Assembly (NCBI GenBank): GCA_046483315.1
Contig: JAWODJ010000005.1
Span: 24,851-88,850 of the forward strand
Reading direction: 5' to 3'
DNA length: 64,000 bases
DNA from: PXAP01 sp046483315
GTDB taxonomy: Bacteria; Bacteroidota; Bacteroidia; Bacteroidales; PUMT01
Made by a program: the position numbers and the translations under genes
The notes under the pieces: model-generated
The model's database searches: none
Told to the model about the DNA's origin: nothing
Seen by the model: the letters and a program-made list of their open reading frames with translations, nothing else
In this document: positions 24,790-33,772 of the stretch, piece after piece
How positions within the stretch are numbered: the first letter of the stretch is position 1
How the letters are laid out: each line of letters begins with the position of its first letter

Positions 24790-27027
24790 ATGAAGAGCAG
24801 AAGGGAATTTATCAGGATCTCGGCACTGGGACTTGGAGGGTTTGCACTTGCAGGCGGAACCTTAAATGCCATCAGAACCGCTGTTACAGATAAACCAGGC
24901 AGCGGACTGACTCCTGACCTGACAAGGGTACCTACATACTGTGAAGTTTGTTTCTGGAAATGTGCAGGCTGGATATACAAGGACAAAGAGGGAAAGATAT
25001 GGAAGATCATCGGCAATGACAATGACCCCCTGTGTAACGGGCGCCTTTGTCCCCGCGGTACCGGCGGTATAGGAATGTATTACGATGAGGACCGGCTGAA
25101 AACTCCGCTGATAAGGACAGGTGACAAAGGAAAACAAACCTACCGGGAGGCCTCCTGGGATGAAGCTCTGGACTATATAGCTGAAAAACTTCAAAATATA
25201 GCCGACACCCACGGCCCTGAATGTGTAGCCCTGTTCACCCACGGATCAGGCGGCGATTACTTCAGCACGCTTCTGCAGGCCATGGGATCAACATCAATAG
25301 CCGCCCCGTCATACGCGCAGTGCCGCGGCCCGCGGGAAGTGGCCTTCATTGCAACATACGGCCAGGGACTTGAATCGCCCGAGATCACCGATATACGCGA
25401 CACAAGGTGCCTGGTGCTGATCGGTTCACACCTGGGGGAGAATATGCATAACGGACAGGTTCAGGAAATGTCCGATGCAATTGACAAGGGGGCAACCATC
25501 ATTACCGTAGATCCCCGCTACTCCGTTGCCGCGGGAAAATCAAGATACTGGCTTCCCATCAAGCCGGCTACAGACCTGGCACTGCTGCTGGCATGGATAC
25601 ATGTGATCATAGAAAATGAGTGGTACGACAAAAAATATGTTGAGCAATATACATACGGATTTGAACAGCTAAGGGCACATGTCAGTAATTTCACACCTGA
25701 ATGGGCTTTCGGGATAACAACAATTGAACCCGATACCATACGCAAAACAGCACGGGAGATGGCCAACGCCTCCCCTGCCGTGATAGTGCATCCGGGACGC
25801 CATGTTACATGGTATGGTGATGACACGCAACGCCTCAGGGCAGTGGCAATACTGAATGCCCTGCTGGGAAGCTGGGGCCGCAGGGGAGGATTCTACATGC
25901 CCGACAGGATGCAGATACCCCGCTACCCGCAACCTCCTTTCCCGCCGCCGGCACGAACCTGGAGGGAAGCTTTCCCCGATAAATATCCCCTGGCAGACCT
26001 GGCACTGGCATCCGGCATCTGTGAAGCAACAATACCCGATACCTCGAGGGAGTGCAACTTCAAGGCATGGATAGTCAACGGCACCAACCTGCCTATGACA
26101 CTGCCCGATCAAAAGCAGACCATTGAAGCCATTCAGAACCTCGAACTGCTCGTGGTGGTTGACACCATGCCCACAGAGATAACCGGCTGGGCAGACGTAG
26201 TACTGCCTGAATGCACATATCTCGAGAGATACGACCTGATACGTAACTCTCCCCACCGCCAGCCAAACATAGCACTCCGGGCACCGGCCACCGGACCCCT
26301 TTATAACAGCAAGCCGGCATACTGGATGGCTAAAAAACTTGCCGGCAAAATGGGACTTGACGAATATTTTGCCTGGAGCAGCATAGAGGAGCTGCTGGAC
26401 TGGCAGCTTAAACAACTCGACACTTCACTGGAAGAGATGCTGCGCACTGGCGTGAAAAACTATCCCCGGCTGTACAATGACCTTTACTTTATTGACGGAC
26501 AGGAGATAGAATTTAATACCAACTCGGGAAAAATCGAGCTGTGGTCAACCAGGATGGCCGACGAGGGATTTGATCCCATGCCCGTTTACACTCCACACGA
26601 AGAGCCGCCTGAAGGCTACTACCGCCTCAATTACGGAAGGGCTCCAATGCATACCTTTGCCCGCACTGCCAATAATCCCAACCTGACAGACCTGATGGAT
26701 GAGAATGACCTTTGGGTCAATCCCGGGATTGCCAATCTGTGGGGTTTAAACACAGGCGATTATATATATCTGCAGAACCAGGACGGCATAACCAGCACCT
26801 TCCCCATCAGGGTAAGGGTAACCGAGAGGATAAGATGGGACTCTGTCTATATGGTGCACGGCTTTGGCCACGCCGATCCGCGGCTAAGCAGGGCATATGG
26901 AAGGGGGGCAAACGATACCGAGCTTATGAGCCGTATCCACATAGACCCCATAATGGGAGGCACAGGTATGCGCGGCAATTTCGTCACATTCATTTTTGAC
27001 AAAAATAAGGAGGAGGCCGGGCTATGA
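24790..27027 (+). CDS. Tat-exported molybdopterin oxidoreductase, polysulfide/thiosulfate reductase-like catalytic subunit
   Basis: The 745-residue protein carries a twin-arginine signal (SRREFIR at residues 3-9, then a hydrophobic stretch), a 4Fe-4S site with Cys51, Cys54, Cys58 and Cys87 (in LCPRG), and the bis-MGD fold of the DMSO-reductase family. The likely Mo ligand is Cys178 in YAQCRGPREVAF. ILNALLGSWGRRGG and DTMPTEITGWADVVLPECTYLERYD fit the PsrA/PhsA branch, which reduces polysulfide, thiosulfate or tetrathionate in the periplasm. The ATG at 24790 gives a complete Tat signal; an upstream TTG at 24778 is unlikely. It overlaps the ferredoxin gene by four bases. The exact sulfur substrate cannot be read from sequence. 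Confidence 0.85.
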   Translation: MKSRREFIRISALGLGGFALAGGTLNAIRTAVTDKPGSGLTPDLTRVPTYCEVCFWKCAGWIYKDKEGKIWKIIGNDNDPLCNGRLCPRGTGGIGMYYDEDRLKTPLIRTGDKGKQTYREASWDEALDYIAEKLQNIADTHGPECVALFTHGSGGDYFSTLLQAMGSTSIAAPSYAQCRGPREVAFIATYGQGLESPEITDIRDTRCLVLIGSHLGENMHNGQVQEMSDAIDKGATIITVDPRYSVAAGKSRYWLPIKPATDLALLLAWIHVIIENEWYDKKYVEQYTYGFEQLRAHVSNFTPEWAFGITTIEPDTIRKTAREMANASPAVIVHPGRHVTWYGDDTQRLRAVAILNALLGSWGRRGGFYMPDRMQIPRYPQPPFPPPARTWREAFPDKYPLADLALASGICEATIPDTSRECNFKAWIVNGTNLPMTLPDQKQTIEAIQNLELLVVVDTMPTEITGWADVVLPECTYLERYDLIRNSPHRQPNIALRAPATGPLYNSKPAYWMAKKLAGKMGLDEYFAWSSIEELLDWQLKQLDTSLEEMLRTGVKNYPRLYNDLYFIDGQEIEFNTNSGKIELWSTRMADEGFDPMPVYTPHEEPPEGYYRLNYGRAPMHTFARTANNPNLTDLMDENDLWVNPGIANLWGLNTGDYIYLQNQDGITSTFPIRVRVTERIRWDSVYMVHGFGHADPRLSRAYGRGANDTELMSRIHIDPIMGGTGMRGNFVTFIFDKNKEEAGL

Positions 27028-27557
27028 GATACGCAATGGCAATTGACACAAAGAAATGTGTGGGCTGCAGTGATTGTGTCGTGGCCTGCCAGACTGAAAA
27101 CAAAGTGCCTGTAGGGTATTGCAGGGACTGGGTGGTGGAGGTTACCGAAGGAACATATCCCCGTCTTGAGATGGAAATCCGTTCGGAGCGTTGTAACCAG
27201 TGTGAAAATGCTCCCTGCGTGCGCTGCTGCCCCACGGGGGCCAGCCACTACTCCGACGGGGGCATTGTGCTGGTTACACCATATAAATGCATAGGATGCG
27301 GAGCATGTATTGCATCCTGCCCATACGATGCACGCTTCCCTCATCCGGAAGGACATGTTGATAAATGTACCTTCTGCACCCAACTGGTAAGTAAGGGAAT
27401 GCAACCGGCATGCGTGGCAGTATGCCCGACTAAATGCATGTATTTCGGCAACCTTGACGACCCCCGCAGTCCCGTATCAGTCGTACTTAAAAACCGTAAA
27501 TGGAAAACCCTTATACCGGAGGCGGGGACAAAGCCTCACCTCTATTTCCTAACCTGA
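27024..27557 (+). CDS. 4Fe-4S electron-transfer subunit (PsrB/DsrO-type)
   Basis: The 177-residue ferredoxin has four cysteine clusters in the usual order: CVGCSDCVVACQ, CNQCENAPCVRCCP, CIGCGACIASCP and CTFCTQLVSKGMQPACVAVCP, enough for four 4Fe-4S centres. It passes electrons between the membrane NrfD-like subunit and the molybdoenzyme. There is no signal peptide, so it is presumably co-exported with the Tat-tagged catalytic subunit. It overlaps that gene by four bases and is followed by the membrane subunit after 14 bases. Confidence 0.92.
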   Translation: MRYAMAIDTKKCVGCSDCVVACQTENKVPVGYCRDWVVEVTEGTYPRLEMEIRSERCNQCENAPCVRCCPTGASHYSDGGIVLVTPYKCIGCGACIASCPYDARFPHPEGHVDKCTFCTQLVSKGMQPACVAVCPTKCMYFGNLDDPRSPVSVVLKNRKWKTLIPEAGTKPHLYFLT

Positions 27558-27571
27558 TAACACCGGAATAA

Positions 27572-28513
27572 ATGAGAGAAGAAGTGATCATAAGCGGCCG
27601 CATGAACCACCTGATAGATCCGCAGCTCAATATCTGGCACTGGCATATACCGTTTTACCTTTTTTTAGGCGGACTGGCGGCCGGAATACTCTTTTTTGCC
27701 GCCCTTTACACAATACAGGGCAAAGAAGAAAAGTATCCCACGGCAGTGAAAAGAGCCCCTTTTATAACCCCTTTCATTCTGGTGATCGGACTGCTGGCAC
27801 TGCTGCTCGATTTGAACAACAAACCCTATTTCTGGCAACTCTATACCACCATAAGGCTTGAATCGCCTATGTCATGGGGCGCATGGACACTGATGGTTGT
27901 AACACCGATATCATTCATCTGGTGTGCTCTCAACATAAAGGAGATATTTCCTGCATTCGAATGGAAATACGGGTGGATCAAACAACTGGAGAATTTCTTC
28001 AGAAAGAATAAGATAACGATGTCATGGATCCTGCTTATATTTTCGGTAATCCTGGGCATCTATACAGGCATTCTGTTCTCTGCCTTCAATGCACGTCCGC
28101 TGTGGAACACCTCCATTCTGGGCCCCCTGTTCCTGGCCTCCGGACTCTCGACCGGGGCAGCATATATAATGCTGGTATCCAAATCACATGCAGAGAGACT
28201 GTTTTTTTCAAAAATAGATCTTGTGCTGATAGGTATTGAGCTGTTCCTGATAATTCATATGTTTATGGGCTTCCTTGCCAGTACCCAGGTACAGATAGAT
28301 GCAGCAATGCTGTTCCTTGGCGGGCCGTACACCACAGTGTTCTGGGTTTTTGTGGTCTTCCTCGGCATGCTCCTGCCTGCCCTGCTCGAGGTCCTTGAGC
28401 TGAGGAAATACAGGGTGCCGGTGCTGATACCGGGATTGCTTGTGCTTTTTGGCGGACTAATGTTCAGGTTCATTATCGCCTATGCCGGACAGGCAAGCAG
28501 GTGGCTCTACTGA
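27572..28513 (+). CDS. NrfD/PsrC-type membrane quinol-oxidising subunit
   Basis: The 313-residue integral membrane protein has eight or nine helices and the NrfD-family opening WHWHIPFYLFLGGLAAGILF, with MSWGAWTLMV in the middle and a conserved GG-rich last helix. It anchors the complex and takes electrons from menaquinol for delivery to the ferredoxin subunit. The second ATG at 27602 is a possible start. With the two genes upstream it makes a three-subunit PsrABC-like respiratory complex. Confidence 0.9.
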   Translation: MREEVIISGRMNHLIDPQLNIWHWHIPFYLFLGGLAAGILFFAALYTIQGKEEKYPTAVKRAPFITPFILVIGLLALLLDLNNKPYFWQLYTTIRLESPMSWGAWTLMVVTPISFIWCALNIKEIFPAFEWKYGWIKQLENFFRKNKITMSWILLIFSVILGIYTGILFSAFNARPLWNTSILGPLFLASGLSTGAAYIMLVSKSHAERLFFSKIDLVLIGIELFLIIHMFMGFLASTQVQIDAAMLFLGGPYTTVFWVFVVFLGMLLPALLEVLELRKYRVPVLIPGLLVLFGGLMFRFIIAYAGQASRWLY

Positions 28514-28574
28514 TAATATACCCGGATGATCAGATAAAAATATTAATAGTAACCCAATTTTATTAACTCCGACT

Positions 28575-29087
28575 ATGAAGACAAAATATATTAATCCTTA
28601 CCTGGGAGGAGTGTTGCTGGGACTGGTTCTGCTGGCAGCTTTTTTTGTGTCGGGACGCGGCCTGGGGGCCAGCGGTGCAATAAAAGACACCGTGGCCACA
28701 GGTATTAAAGCTGTGGCACCGTCGCACTATTATAACAGCACATACTTCAGCAAATACTACGCCACGCAGAGGGAAAAACCAATGAATTCATGGCTGGTAT
28801 ACCAGATGCTGGGTGTTATAGTTGGCGGCTTCGTTTCCGGTATCGTTTCCGGAAGAATGAAACTGAAAGTGGAACACTCACCGAAGATCACACCCCGCAG
28901 AAGACTTTTCTTTGCCCTGGCTGGAGGTGTGCTGTTCGGTTACGGATCGCAGATAGGACGTGGCTGCACTTCAGGATCGGCATTGAGCGGTATGGCAGTG
29001 CTCTCCTTTGGAGGCTTCATTACCATGGCGGCAATCTTCGGAACAGCTTTCGCCCTTGCATATTTTTTCAGGAAAAACTGGATTTAG
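28575..29087 (+). CDS. YeeE/YedE-family sulfur transporter, first half protein
   Basis: The 170-residue membrane protein has about four helices and the YeeE signature GSQIGRGCTSGSALSG; its only cysteine is Cys131 in that motif. In full-length YeeE/TsuA proteins, conserved cysteines of this kind line the path for thiosulfate across the membrane. Here the family is split in two genes, this one and the next, each with one signature cysteine motif. It follows the NrfD gene by 61 bases on the same strand, so it is probably part of the sulfur operon. Direction and exact substrate are inferred. Confidence 0.85.
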   Translation: MKTKYINPYLGGVLLGLVLLAAFFVSGRGLGASGAIKDTVATGIKAVAPSHYYNSTYFSKYYATQREKPMNSWLVYQMLGVIVGGFVSGIVSGRMKLKVEHSPKITPRRRLFFALAGGVLFGYGSQIGRGCTSGSALSGMAVLSFGGFITMAAIFGTAFALAYFFRKNWI

Positions 29088-29106
29088 TTTTTTAAAGAAA
29101 CAGATT

Positions 29107-29697
29107 ATGGGACCATTAATTGTTTACGACATAATAAGCAGTAACACCAACCTTCTTATTGCCTTCTTCATAGGGACAGGCTTTGGCTTTGTTCTTGAGC
29201 AGAGCGGCTTTTCCTCAAGCCGTAAGCTGGCGGGTATGTTTTACGGGTACGATACCACGGTACTCAAAGTCTTTTTCACGGCAGCCATAGTGTGCATGCT
29301 GGGACTCCTGTTCTTCAGCCTTTTCGGATGGATGGACCTGGACATGGTCTACGTTAATCCGACTTACCTGACATCGGCAATTACCGGCGGAATAATAATG
29401 GGTGCCGGTTTTATAATGGGAGGCTTCTGCCCCGGCACCAGCTTCAGCGCCGCAGCAATAGGCAAGATTGACGGGATGGTATTTATCGGCGGACTCTTTC
29501 TGGGTGTCATTATCTTTACCGAAGGTTACCCGTTATGGGAGAATCTTTATTATGACCGGTTTATGGGATCCCCCCGTATAAACGAAATGTTAGGAATATC
29601 CCAGGGCCTGTTTGGATTTTTCCTCATACTTGCAGCTTTTGGCATGTTCTGGGTTGGAGAATGGGCAGAGAAAAAATTTGCCAGGGATATCGGGTAA
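29107..29697 (+). CDS. YeeE/YedE-family sulfur transporter, second half protein
   Basis: The 196-residue membrane protein has five hydrophobic segments. It begins with LLIAFFIGTGFGFVLEQSGFSSSRKLAG and carries the second YeeE signature GGFCPGTSFSAAAIGKIDG (the cysteine about two thirds along). It complements the preceding half protein. The ATG at 29107 is preferred over a frame open from 29008 because the longer form would overlap the first half protein and add non-hydrophobic residues. Stop-to-start distance to the first half is 19 bases. Confidence 0.87.
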   Translation: MGPLIVYDIISSNTNLLIAFFIGTGFGFVLEQSGFSSSRKLAGMFYGYDTTVLKVFFTAAIVCMLGLLFFSLFGWMDLDMVYVNPTYLTSAITGGIIMGAGFIMGGFCPGTSFSAAAIGKIDGMVFIGGLFLGVIIFTEGYPLWENLYYDRFMGSPRINEMLGISQGLFGFFLILAAFGMFWVGEWAEKKFARDIG

Positions 29698-29795
29698 TCA
29701 CCAAACATTTTTGATACTGGAATGTTTACCATTTATAAACAAACCAGGCATCGAATGATATATCCTGTTTTTCAATAATTATAAAACATTAAACT

Positions 29796-30425
29796 ATGCA
29801 TAAGAAAAATCCGAGACTTTTACTGGCACTGGTAATCATACCCCTGGGCCTTATCCTGGCCTTTGTACCGGAAAATACAACAAAACCCTACAAGCTTTCC
29901 ACCGAAGAGCTGCTGCAGGAAGTTGCCGGTGGCGGACAGTTTGTATCACCTGATGAGATAGCAAAGATGATCATTGAGAAGGATCCCGGACTGCAGCTTA
30001 TTGATGTAAGAAGCCAGGATGATTTTGATAAATACAGTCTTCCCGGAGCTGTCAATATCCCGCTTGAAGATATACTCTCTCCCGGGTGGAGGAATATTAT
30101 GGACCAGGATATAAGAATCAACGTATTCTACTCCAACGGTTCGGTACATGCCAACGAAGCATGGATGCTTACCCGGCAGCTGGGATACAAAAACAATTAT
30201 GTGCTGCAGGGGGGACTTAACTACTGGATGGAAGCGATAGTCGATCCTTCACCCCCTTCAAACCTCAGTCCCGATGAAGAATTTGCCAGGTATGATTTCC
30301 GCAGGGCAGCAGGCCGGGCCCTGGGGGGAGGAACCATCGAACGCAGTGCAGAGGCACCACCCGCCCCAACCCTTCCGGCAATAAGACCCAGGGAGCGTAC
30401 TCCTGTGGTGCAGGGCGGTTGCTGA
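29796..30425 (+). CDS. exported rhodanese-fold protein with C-terminal Gly-Gly-Cys
   Basis: The 209-residue protein has a hydrophobic N-terminal export signal or anchor (about residues 8-25) and a rhodanese domain (about 45-145): LQLIDVRSQDDFDKYSLPGAVNIPL, and the active-site loop region VFYSNGSVHANEAW. Rhodaneses normally place the sulfur-carrying Cys in a CxxGxR loop here; this one has none. The only cysteine of the whole protein is the last residue (Cys209), after a Pro/Arg-rich tail that ends VVQGGC. Its place after the YeeE pair and PsrABC suggests sulfur handling on the periplasmic side. A persulfide role for the terminal cysteine is inference. A leader of 98 bases precedes the ATG. Confidence 0.8.
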   Translation: MHKKNPRLLLALVIIPLGLILAFVPENTTKPYKLSTEELLQEVAGGGQFVSPDEIAKMIIEKDPGLQLIDVRSQDDFDKYSLPGAVNIPLEDILSPGWRNIMDQDIRINVFYSNGSVHANEAWMLTRQLGYKNNYVLQGGLNYWMEAIVDPSPPSNLSPDEEFARYDFRRAAGRALGGGTIERSAEAPPAPTLPAIRPRERTPVVQGGC

Positions 30426-30467
30426 CTGACATGCCTGCCGAAGCAAAAAAGGAACAATTTAGCAGGC

Positions 30468-30932
30468 TCAGTACCCGAAAGTGCGCCCTTCCGCCTTTTC
30501 GACTACCAGCCTGAAAGCCCTGACATTATTCACTGCCGGGGCATTGTATGAATAATCACCTTTGCCGGTGTATTTTTCCATGATAATATTAAGAGCCTTC
30601 ACCTTCTCATCATAATCGTCTATCATCTCAATATATCCGTGCAGCAGTACCGAACGGTATTTCATAAACCAGCTGCATGCCACATGCTCATGCCTGCCCC
30701 TCAGCTCATGGTCGGTACTGAAGGCTGCACAGGCACGGTTATTGCCCTTTAGTACTTCAAACTTCTTACCCCCCGGACCGCCATGCAGGTAAAGACTGCC
30801 GTCGCGGTAACCAAAATTGAAAGGAAGTACATAGGGCACGCCACCCTCATCAGCCATGCCGAGATAACAGGCATCACATTTTTCAAGTATAACTTCAATA
30901 TCCTTTGGTTTCAGGTCTGTCTTTGGCTGCAT
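30468..30932 (-). CDS. pyridoxamine 5'-phosphate oxidase-fold (NimA-like) flavoprotein
   Basis: The 154-residue protein matches the split beta-barrel FMN-binding group annotated as PNPOx-like or 5-nitroimidazole reductase-like: CDACYLGMADEGGVPYVLPFNFGYRDGSLYLHG, VACSWFMKYRSVLLHG and a C-terminal VRAFRLVVEKAEGR. Such proteins bind FMN or heme; substrate is not predictable. It is convergent with the sulfur operon and is preceded by YfhO with a 20-base gap. Confidence 0.82.
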   Translation of the reverse strand: MQPKTDLKPKDIEVILEKCDACYLGMADEGGVPYVLPFNFGYRDGSLYLHGGPGGKKFEVLKGNNRACAAFSTDHELRGRHEHVACSWFMKYRSVLLHGYIEMIDDYDEKVKALNIIMEKYTGKGDYSYNAPAVNNVRAFRLVVEKAEGRTFGY

Positions 30933-30952
30933 AGTATGGATTTTTTATATTA

Positions 30953-33496
30953 TTAACCATCAGCCCCTTCCGGAAAGGAAGCTTTGATCTCACGCCAAAA
31001 TACCCCTCCGGCAAGCAGCAGCAACAGAACCGAGCCGGAAAGTGATACCCACCGGCCGGTATAGTAACCACGAGGCCTGAATATGAATTCAATCTCATTC
31101 TCACCGGCCGGCACAACCATGGCCCGGAGAATATAGTTAACCCTGAAATGATCCGTCTCTTCACCATTGACATAAGACCTCCATCCCGCATCATAGTATA
31201 CCTCCGAGAACACAGCCAGTCGCCCGGTATCGGTCTCCGAACGGTAAATGAGGTGATCCGGACTGTAACTGGTGAGCTCTATATGGTCAGCATCCGGGGT
31301 ACCGGCAGTCGGTACTGAATCTCTGCCGGCTAAAAGGCTCTCTTCATGACCGGTATCAGCAGCAGATATACCGGTCCGCCGCGTAGTATCCGAACCGGTT
31401 ACGGTAATATCCTGAAGTTCATCAATAAAATCCTCAAACCGCCGGTCCGCTATTGCTTCACTTGCCGGATCAAAATCATTGAGTGCCATGATCTCCTCAT
31501 CTGCATTTTCAACAAAACGCACACTGTCCACAAACCATGCATTTCCAAGTGCTCCGGGGTTTATGAAAGGCTGTGGCCTGCCCTGCTCGCCGGGACGTAT
31601 AAAATATTTTGTGTTGAGCATATTCAGCACCGCCCTGTTATTCCTGCTCAGATGATGATCGATAAGGTCCTGGTAACGTCCCGGCTTGGCCCCGTGATAA
31701 CCACCAATCGATTTGTGATGATAAGAGGTAACGGCATCATTGAAGGGACTTCGGGCTGTGTTATATACACGGTAATGAGGATCATCGTCCCTGAGAATCA
31801 GAATATCGGCCTCGCTCTTGAGAAATGGCTGTGTTACAAGCCTGGGTGTTACAAAATCCTCACTGCTGAGAAACCTCCTGTTTACGGGCCACAGGTCGGC
31901 AAGGAACAGCAGAGCCACCGCAAGCCCGAACCATTTGACGGAGGTCTTCCCCGACAGAAACAGCCAAACCAGTCCCCCTCCCAGGGCAACAAAAATAAAA
32001 GAGCGAAAAGCATCTCTTCTCAGCATCGTCATCCTGTCCTTTTCCAGGGCATCAACTAAAAAATCGGGCCAGCCTGCTGCAATCAGCTGCTGGTCCACCG
32101 GTCCCGAAAAACTCAGTACCAGTCCGGGCATAACAGCAAAAAACAGTGATATGCCACCTGTTATATAGAGTGTCTTTTTCAGTGAATTTTTAAATTCTCC
32201 CGACGGGCCTTTTAAAACAATCTCCCGCAATCCCAGCAGGGCAAGTAAAGGTACTGTAAGCTCAGCAATAACCAGGATCATAGATACGGTCCTGAACCTA
32301 TCGTAGCCGGGAAAGTAGTCGATAAAAAGTTCGGAAAGGAACATAAAATTTTCTCCCCATGCAAGGGCTGCTGAAAGCAGGGTTGCCGACAGCAGCCACC
32401 ACTTGTAGCGTCCCTTTAAAACAAAAAGTGCCAGCACAAAAAAGAATATAACCGACGCCCCGATATAGACAGGTCCGGCCGTAAACCGTTGTTTTCCCCA
32501 GTAAGCAGGTGCTCCTGAAGCTATCTCCCCTGCCCCCTGTACACCTTGTTCTGAAAGAACCCTGTACACCTCCGAATCAGTGCCAAGATCATAGCTGGAA
32601 GCACCACCCTTGAAATTGGGTATGAACAGGTTCATCGTTTCGGCAATACCATAGCTGTAATCATTCAGTATATAATCCTTATCAAGTCCGGTAGTTCTCA
32701 CCTCTTCGCTGATGCTTAGTTCTGAAGGCCCCCTCATGGAATACTGCCCGTACTCCCAGACCAGGTATAAATTGGTGAAATTGGCAGCCACAGCAAGTAT
32801 AACGGGAATTGTCAAAAACATCAAATTTCTGAAAAACAGGGTAACAGCTCCCTTCCTGACAGCATGTACCAGCTCAAAAATCCCGTAAATAATAACTATC
32901 AGTAAAGTGTAATATGTGATCTGAAAATGGTTCGTATATAACTGCAGGGCAAGGAACAGGCCCGTTACGGCACATCCCAAAAGAAGCTTCCCCCTGAATG
33001 AAAGCACTATGCCTGCCAGCACCGGCGCCATATAACTCATGGCATGGGCCTTGGTGTTATGCCCGGCAGCCTCGATAATAAAAAAATAGGTGGAAAAACC
33101 AAAAGCTACCGCACCTGCTATACCGACCCACGGATTGACCCTGAAGGCAAGCATAAGGATATAAAAACCAGCCATGCTCAAAAACAGGTATTTTGCAGGC
33201 ACCGACAAACCGAGAGAGAGCACCCGGTCAGCATATCTTATCATGTTATAGGGGTACCTTACAGAGATGAGATAAGCCGGCATACCGCTGAACATCGAAT
33301 TTGTCCATAGCGTCTCCTCTCCGGTCTTCTCCCTGTAATCAACGATCTCTTTTGACATCCCCCGAAACTGGGTAATATCGGACTGCAGGAGCTGCTTCCC
33401 TTCAAGAAGGGGATGAAAGTAAGCAAGCGAAATAACCAGGAACAACAAGAAAGCTGTTATATGCGGAAGAGCCTTAAGAGCAAGTGATTTAATCAT
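30953..33496 (-). CDS. YfhO-family multi-pass membrane protein
   Basis: The 847-residue protein has about a dozen helices, the early motif LLQSDITQFRGMSKEIVDY, a large loop with DNR-like and YHGAKPGRYQD segments, and a last TM segment near the C terminus. It matches the YfhO family, polytopic proteins related to GT-C glycosyltransferases and implicated in decoration of cell-envelope polymers in Firmicutes. The role in Bacteroidota is not established. It follows DUF4834 by nine bases and may be co-transcribed with it. Confidence 0.85.
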   Translation of the reverse strand: MIKSLALKALPHITAFLLFLVISLAYFHPLLEGKQLLQSDITQFRGMSKEIVDYREKTGEETLWTNSMFSGMPAYLISVRYPYNMIRYADRVLSLGLSVPAKYLFLSMAGFYILMLAFRVNPWVGIAGAVAFGFSTYFFIIEAAGHNTKAHAMSYMAPVLAGIVLSFRGKLLLGCAVTGLFLALQLYTNHFQITYYTLLIVIIYGIFELVHAVRKGAVTLFFRNLMFLTIPVILAVAANFTNLYLVWEYGQYSMRGPSELSISEEVRTTGLDKDYILNDYSYGIAETMNLFIPNFKGGASSYDLGTDSEVYRVLSEQGVQGAGEIASGAPAYWGKQRFTAGPVYIGASVIFFFVLALFVLKGRYKWWLLSATLLSAALAWGENFMFLSELFIDYFPGYDRFRTVSMILVIAELTVPLLALLGLREIVLKGPSGEFKNSLKKTLYITGGISLFFAVMPGLVLSFSGPVDQQLIAAGWPDFLVDALEKDRMTMLRRDAFRSFIFVALGGGLVWLFLSGKTSVKWFGLAVALLFLADLWPVNRRFLSSEDFVTPRLVTQPFLKSEADILILRDDDPHYRVYNTARSPFNDAVTSYHHKSIGGYHGAKPGRYQDLIDHHLSRNNRAVLNMLNTKYFIRPGEQGRPQPFINPGALGNAWFVDSVRFVENADEEIMALNDFDPASEAIADRRFEDFIDELQDITVTGSDTTRRTGISAADTGHEESLLAGRDSVPTAGTPDADHIELTSYSPDHLIYRSETDTGRLAVFSEVYYDAGWRSYVNGEETDHFRVNYILRAMVVPAGENEIEFIFRPRGYYTGRWVSLSGSVLLLLLAGGVFWREIKASFPEGADG

Positions 33497-33505
33497 TTTT
33501 AACTT

Positions 33506-33772
33506 TTACTTATCATCCAGTTCTTCATAATCTATATACTCACCGTCATCTTCGGTAATTATCTTTTTGCTTCCGGGCCTGTACCGTATTGTAATCTCTC
33601 CCTCTCTCTCCCTTCTCCTTTTTTCCCGCATCTTTTTTTCGTAATCCCTTCTTACCCTGTCCGACATCCTGTTAACGAAATACCTCATTACGAATGGCAG
33701 CACATATCTGGTAAACAGGCTGATAATAAAATAAACAAGGAAAAATATAAATACAAAACGTATTAAACCCAT
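33506..33772 (-). CDS. DUF4834 family small membrane protein
   Basis: The 88-residue protein has an N-terminal helix (about residues 3-25), a highly basic segment (KKMREKRRRERE) and an acidic C terminus, the pattern of the Bacteroidota family DUF4834. Function is unknown. It is nine bases upstream of the YfhO gene. Confidence 0.8.
   Translation of the reverse strand: MGLIRFVFIFFLVYFIISLFTRYVLPFVMRYFVNRMSDRVRRDYEKKMREKRRREREGEITIRYRPGSKKIITEDDGEYIDYEELDDK

Noticed and set aside
24790..27027. Arsenate or nitrate reductase identity for the molybdoenzyme
   Set aside because: No ars or nar genes nearby; the cysteine ligand context, TMPTEITGWADVVLPE region and the NrfD plus YeeE neighbours fit the PsrA/PhsA branch better.
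29008..29106. Longer start of the second YeeE half protein, overlapping the first
   Set aside because: The additional residues are not hydrophobic and read through the coding region of the first half; the ATG at 29107 fits the membrane start.
30426..30467. GCCTGC ... GCAGGC pair between the rhodanese-like and PNPOx-like genes
   Set aside because: A loop of over 20 bases and no T run make a terminator call weak.
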